15,731 nt of DNA, taken from positions 1 to 15,731 of the forward strand of contig CAMBPP010000020.1 in assembly GCA_945869715.1 (NCBI GenBank), written 5' to 3'. Under the pieces are notes generated by a model. It was not told the DNA's origin, did no database searches, and was given only the letters and a program-made list of their open reading frames with translations. The position numbers and the translations under genes were made by a program. Position 1 is the stretch's first letter. Each line of letters starts with the position of its first letter. Of this stretch, positions 13,853 to 15,731 are shown piece after piece. Origin of the DNA: Bifidobacterium breve (GTDB lineage Bacteria; Actinomycetota; Acidimicrobiia; Acidimicrobiales; Ilumatobacteraceae).

Positions 13853-14116
13853 GTGGCGCCAAGCGAGAACGACATGAAAGAGTTTCTTCAGCGACTTGAA
13901 GAAACCGATGCTGGTCTTAGCCAAATGGCCCAAAAGCGTTGCCGCGAATACCACCTACTCAGCGCAATTCCCGTCGAGACCTACAAATTCCCCACGTATA
14001 AGTCTGCGGAAGAACAAAAAGTGTGGGTTCATCACTGGTGGGTGCGCCCCTTGCGATTTTTCTATCGCCATTTGCCACGCGGAATTCGTTCCCGCATCAA
14101 ACGAGTTGCTACATGA
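13853..14116 (+). CDS. Small hypothetical protein (87 aa) coupled to the glycosyltransferase
   Basis: This is an 87-residue protein from GTG 13853, or 80 residues from ATG 13874. The N-terminal half is charged and helical (KEFLQRLEETDAGLSQMAQK); the C-terminal half is aromatic and basic (HHWWVRPLRFFYRHLPRGIR), an amphipathic stretch likely to sit on the membrane surface. The arrangement Trp...Pro-Leu-Arg...Pro-x-x-Leu/Ile-Arg resembles the linker that precedes GT2 domains in large multi-domain glycosyltransferases. Its stop overlaps the glycosyltransferase start (ATGA at 14113-14116), so the two are made together. It could be an accessory subunit or a detached N-terminal piece of the same ancestral enzyme; both are inference. 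GTG is preferred because of the TANNNT box 7 nt upstream. Confidence 0.65.
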   Translation: MAPSENDMKEFLQRLEETDAGLSQMAQKRCREYHLLSAIPVETYKFPTYKSAEEQKVWVHHWWVRPLRFFYRHLPRGIRSRIKRVAT

Positions 14117-15492
14117 CCACCTCGTCTCGACGCATTGGGCACTACATCGCATTCATTCCTGCGCACTGCAAGCTTGAAAGAGAATTCCGCACAGAAATGG
14201 GCAGGTGGCTGAGGACCTCTACACACGACATGGTCTATGGCGACTCGCTGCACCCCACTAACGACAAATATGAAGAGCCCATTCAAGTGTTGCGTCCAGG
14301 TTGGTCGCCCGAACGCTTGCGTGGTCATTGTTATGTAGGCGATGTGGTGCTCGCAACTGTTGAGCTTGTTGCACGAGTGGGCGGCGCCGATGCACTGTGT
14401 TCGTTATCGCCACATCACCGCGCACTTCTTCTCAGTGAACATGCCGCATCTATTAGTCGTATGCCTCACTTTTTATATAGTGCTCCATGGGAATACCGCT
14501 TCCCGAGCGCCGATCTTGAAGCAGTGAAATCTCACTGCTTGCGTACCAAAATCAATGCACAGTGCTACATGAACGAGAATGGCTCGGGGGTTGTTGTAGA
14601 GCGCACACAGAGCAGCGAGCCCTCAGTTGCTGTCATTATTCCTACGCGTGGCACCGAAGCAGAAGTACGTGGCAAGAACCGCGTTTTAGTTGCACATGCC
14701 ATTGCGCAGTTAGTAGAACATTCAACATTCCAAAATTTTGAGATCATTGTTGTTGTTGACGATGCAACACCTGCGACCGCACTTCAGGACATTAAAAATG
14801 CTGCACCTGGTCGTGTTCATATTGTGCCTTTCGATCGTCCTTTTAATTTTGCCGAGAAGGTCAACCTCGGCGCCGCACACACCACAGCTGATTATTTGCT
14901 GCTGCTCAATGACGACACAGAGCCGAGTAACCCACACCTCATCAAAACCCTGTTGAGTTATTTTTCTGATGACACTGTGGGGCTTGTTGGTCCGAAACTT
15001 CTCTATGAAGATGGCTCTATTCAAAGTGCCGGACATTTTTTTAATCCGGTTCCTTACGACTCTTATCGAGGCTTTCCTGGAAATTGTGCGGGTGCATACA
15101 ACATGCTCACCGTTACACGCGAGGTCTCTAGCGTTATCGCAGCATGCGCGCTGACACCCCGCCGCGTTTTTATTGAAGTAGGTGGGCTCAGTGCACAGTT
15201 CCCGGGCGACTACAACGACATCGACTTTGCGCTGAAAATGCAACTGCTCGGCAAACGAGTTCTGTACACCCCGTATACCGATTGCTTTCACTTCGAGTCA
15301 AAGAGCCGTGAAGCAAAACTCAACCCTGCCCACGTTGCGCTCTTAGGTGAACGGTGGCGCGACCAATTAGAAAACGAAACTTACGGCCACCCTGCTTTGC
15401 AGAAGTACCAGGTGGCGTGGAAATCGAATCGGCCTGGTCAGAGATCTGTCGATGAAGCAGTTGGGCCCACTGCGCCAATGGCGTCGAAATAA
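14113..15492 (+). CDS. GT2-family glycosyltransferase with a degenerate N-terminal half-domain
   Basis: This 459-residue protein transfers sugar to a glycan (O-antigen or wall polysaccharide type; substrate unknown). The functional GT-A domain is about 170-400: SVAVIIPTRGTE (171-182), EIIVVVDDATPA, the metal site NDDTEP (Asp267, Asp268), VGLVGPKLLYEDGSIQSAGH, and YNDIDFALKM (Asp369, Asp371) with the trailing HFESKSR. Residues 8-165 resemble the second half of another GT2 domain (GHYIAF, LRPGWSPERLRGHCYVGD, FLYSAPWEYR), but the metal-binding Asp motif is replaced by PAHC (16-19) and the HD/ED catalytic-base motif by SPHHRALLL. The first domain is therefore truncated and probably inactive. No transmembrane segment is seen. 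The start overlaps the 87-aa gene by 4 nt. The C-terminal tail overlaps an opposite-strand gene by 55 bp. Confidence 0.88.
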   Translation: MTTSSRRIGHYIAFIPAHCKLEREFRTEMGRWLRTSTHDMVYGDSLHPTNDKYEEPIQVLRPGWSPERLRGHCYVGDVVLATVELVARVGGADALCSLSPHHRALLLSEHAASISRMPHFLYSAPWEYRFPSADLEAVKSHCLRTKINAQCYMNENGSGVVVERTQSSEPSVAVIIPTRGTEAEVRGKNRVLVAHAIAQLVEHSTFQNFEIIVVVDDATPATALQDIKNAAPGRVHIVPFDRPFNFAEKVNLGAAHTTADYLLLLNDDTEPSNPHLIKTLLSYFSDDTVGLVGPKLLYEDGSIQSAGHFFNPVPYDSYRGFPGNCAGAYNMLTVTREVSSVIAACALTPRRVFIEVGGLSAQFPGDYNDIDFALKMQLLGKRVLYTPYTDCFHFESKSREAKLNPAHVALLGERWRDQLENETYGHPALQKYQVAWKSNRPGQRSVDEAVGPTAPMASK

Positions 15493-15731
15493 GCCAAATG
15501 TGCTTGCACCACATAGACAACATCTACGTCGTCAAGCACCTCTACGCCTGCCTTGCTCGCTTCCGATAACAAGTAACCGGTAAGTTGGTCTTCAGTAATC
15601 AGCACTACATCGTGAATTTCCTGTGGCCGGTCAACCACTTTGTCGGGCTGCAAACCCTGAGCATGCAACCAACGCATGTGGAGCACCAGCATCTCGCGTA
15701 GTTCATCGAGTGTGAGGCGCGCTTGGGTTGT
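15438..15731 (-). CDS. Hypothetical protein, 3' part (5' end beyond window)
   Basis: The frame is open from the window edge to the TGA at 15438-15440, giving at least 97 residues; the start is outside. The visible part is helical and acidic (TLDELREMLVLHMRWLHAQG, then EIHDVVLITEDQLTGYLL), followed by DVDVVYVVQAHLAYFDAIGA. I do not recognise the family. Its last 18 codons lie antisense to the end of the glycosyltransferase gene, and that tail looks low-complexity in both proteins, as if one or both reading frames had extended into the other. Third-position GC preference and the absence of stops support a real gene; an ATG at 15692 would make an 84-aa form entirely inside the window. Confidence 0.6.
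   Translation of the reverse strand, partial: TTQARLTLDELREMLVLHMRWLHAQGLQPDKVVDRPQEIHDVVLITEDQLTGYLLSEASKAGVEVLDDVDVVYVVQAHLAYFDAIGAVGPTASSTDL
15457..15473. repeat. Imperfect inverted repeat inside the convergent overlap
   Basis: GCAGT, one extra T, GGGCCC, then ACTGC form a 17-bp near-palindrome within the 55-bp overlap of the two convergent genes. It makes both proteins read Ala-Val-Gly-Pro-Thr-Ala in opposite directions. No T-run follows on either strand, so a terminator role is not supported. Confidence 0.4.

Noticed and set aside
13820..13954. Upstream extension of the 74-aa minus-strand gene to an ATG at 13954
   Set aside because: It would overlap the start of the divergent 87-aa gene by about 100 bp, and its composition matches an antisense shadow; ATG 13819 has a suitable -10 box.
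1..15731. CRISPR arrays, tRNA/rRNA genes, insertion sequences, toxin-antitoxin or defence genes
   Set aside because: No regular direct repeats, no tRNA-like cloverleaf or CCA ends noticed, no transposase or nuclease-defence motifs; every long stretch is explained by the genes listed, and no gene-free gap exceeds 300 bases.

Overview
The window is 15.7 kb of densely packed bacterial chromosome with about 50-55% GC by eye. I see no mobile elements, tRNA, rRNA or CRISPR. The gene set suggests a free-living actinobacterium. It has a homodimeric-type pyruvate dehydrogenase E1 (AceE), an actinobacterial-type lipoyl E2 beside lpd, a TIGR01777-type epimerase close to the E2 (as in mycobacteria), the actinobacterial HhH-GPD-like protein, and many genes that look leaderless with a TANNNT -10 box. 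Small intergenic gaps and moderate GC would fit an aquatic Acidimicrobiia-type lineage, but that placement is inference.

Layout. 3-3205 (minus strand): a membrane-anchored hypothetical protein, lpd (E3) and the lipoyl E2 form one left-going operon. 3279-7096 (plus): a TIGR01777 epimerase, an FAD amine-oxidase/phytoene-desaturase-like oxidoreductase, an SRPBCC protein and argJ. 7097-8383 (minus): rnhA and an HSD10-like SDR dehydrogenase. 8484-12787 (plus): aceE (E1), an HhH-GPD-like protein and galE. 12788-13819 (minus): a 74-residue protein and an alpha/beta hydrolase-fold protein whose nucleophile position is Asn. 13853-15492 (plus): an 87-residue protein translationally coupled to a GT2 glycosyltransferase with a degenerate N-terminal half-domain. 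15438-15731 (minus): the 3' part of a hypothetical gene that overlaps the glycosyltransferase end and runs off the window.

How the genes work together. E1 (aceE), E2 and E3 (lpd) for oxidative decarboxylation of pyruvate all lie within 11 kb but in two separate transcription units. In Actinobacteria the same E2 and E3 normally also serve 2-oxoglutarate dehydrogenase, whose E1 is not in this window. ArgJ (arginine), GalE and the GT2 enzyme (surface glycans), RNase HI and the HhH protein (nucleic-acid maintenance) are otherwise a mixed housekeeping set.

The most interesting signals are architectural. Several first genes have a TANNNT hexamer ending 6-7 nt before the start codon, which predicts leaderless mRNAs. 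At two or three gene junctions the preceding stop codon itself supplies the TA of that hexamer, with an identical 9-nt gap. One divergent pair shares only 33 bp, with two face-away -10 boxes. Two convergent pairs abut stop-to-stop with no base between them. At the protein level, three proteins carry family folds with the catalytic residues replaced: the glycosyltransferase first domain, the alpha/beta hydrolase and the HhH protein. I did not find a clear new defence or mobile system.
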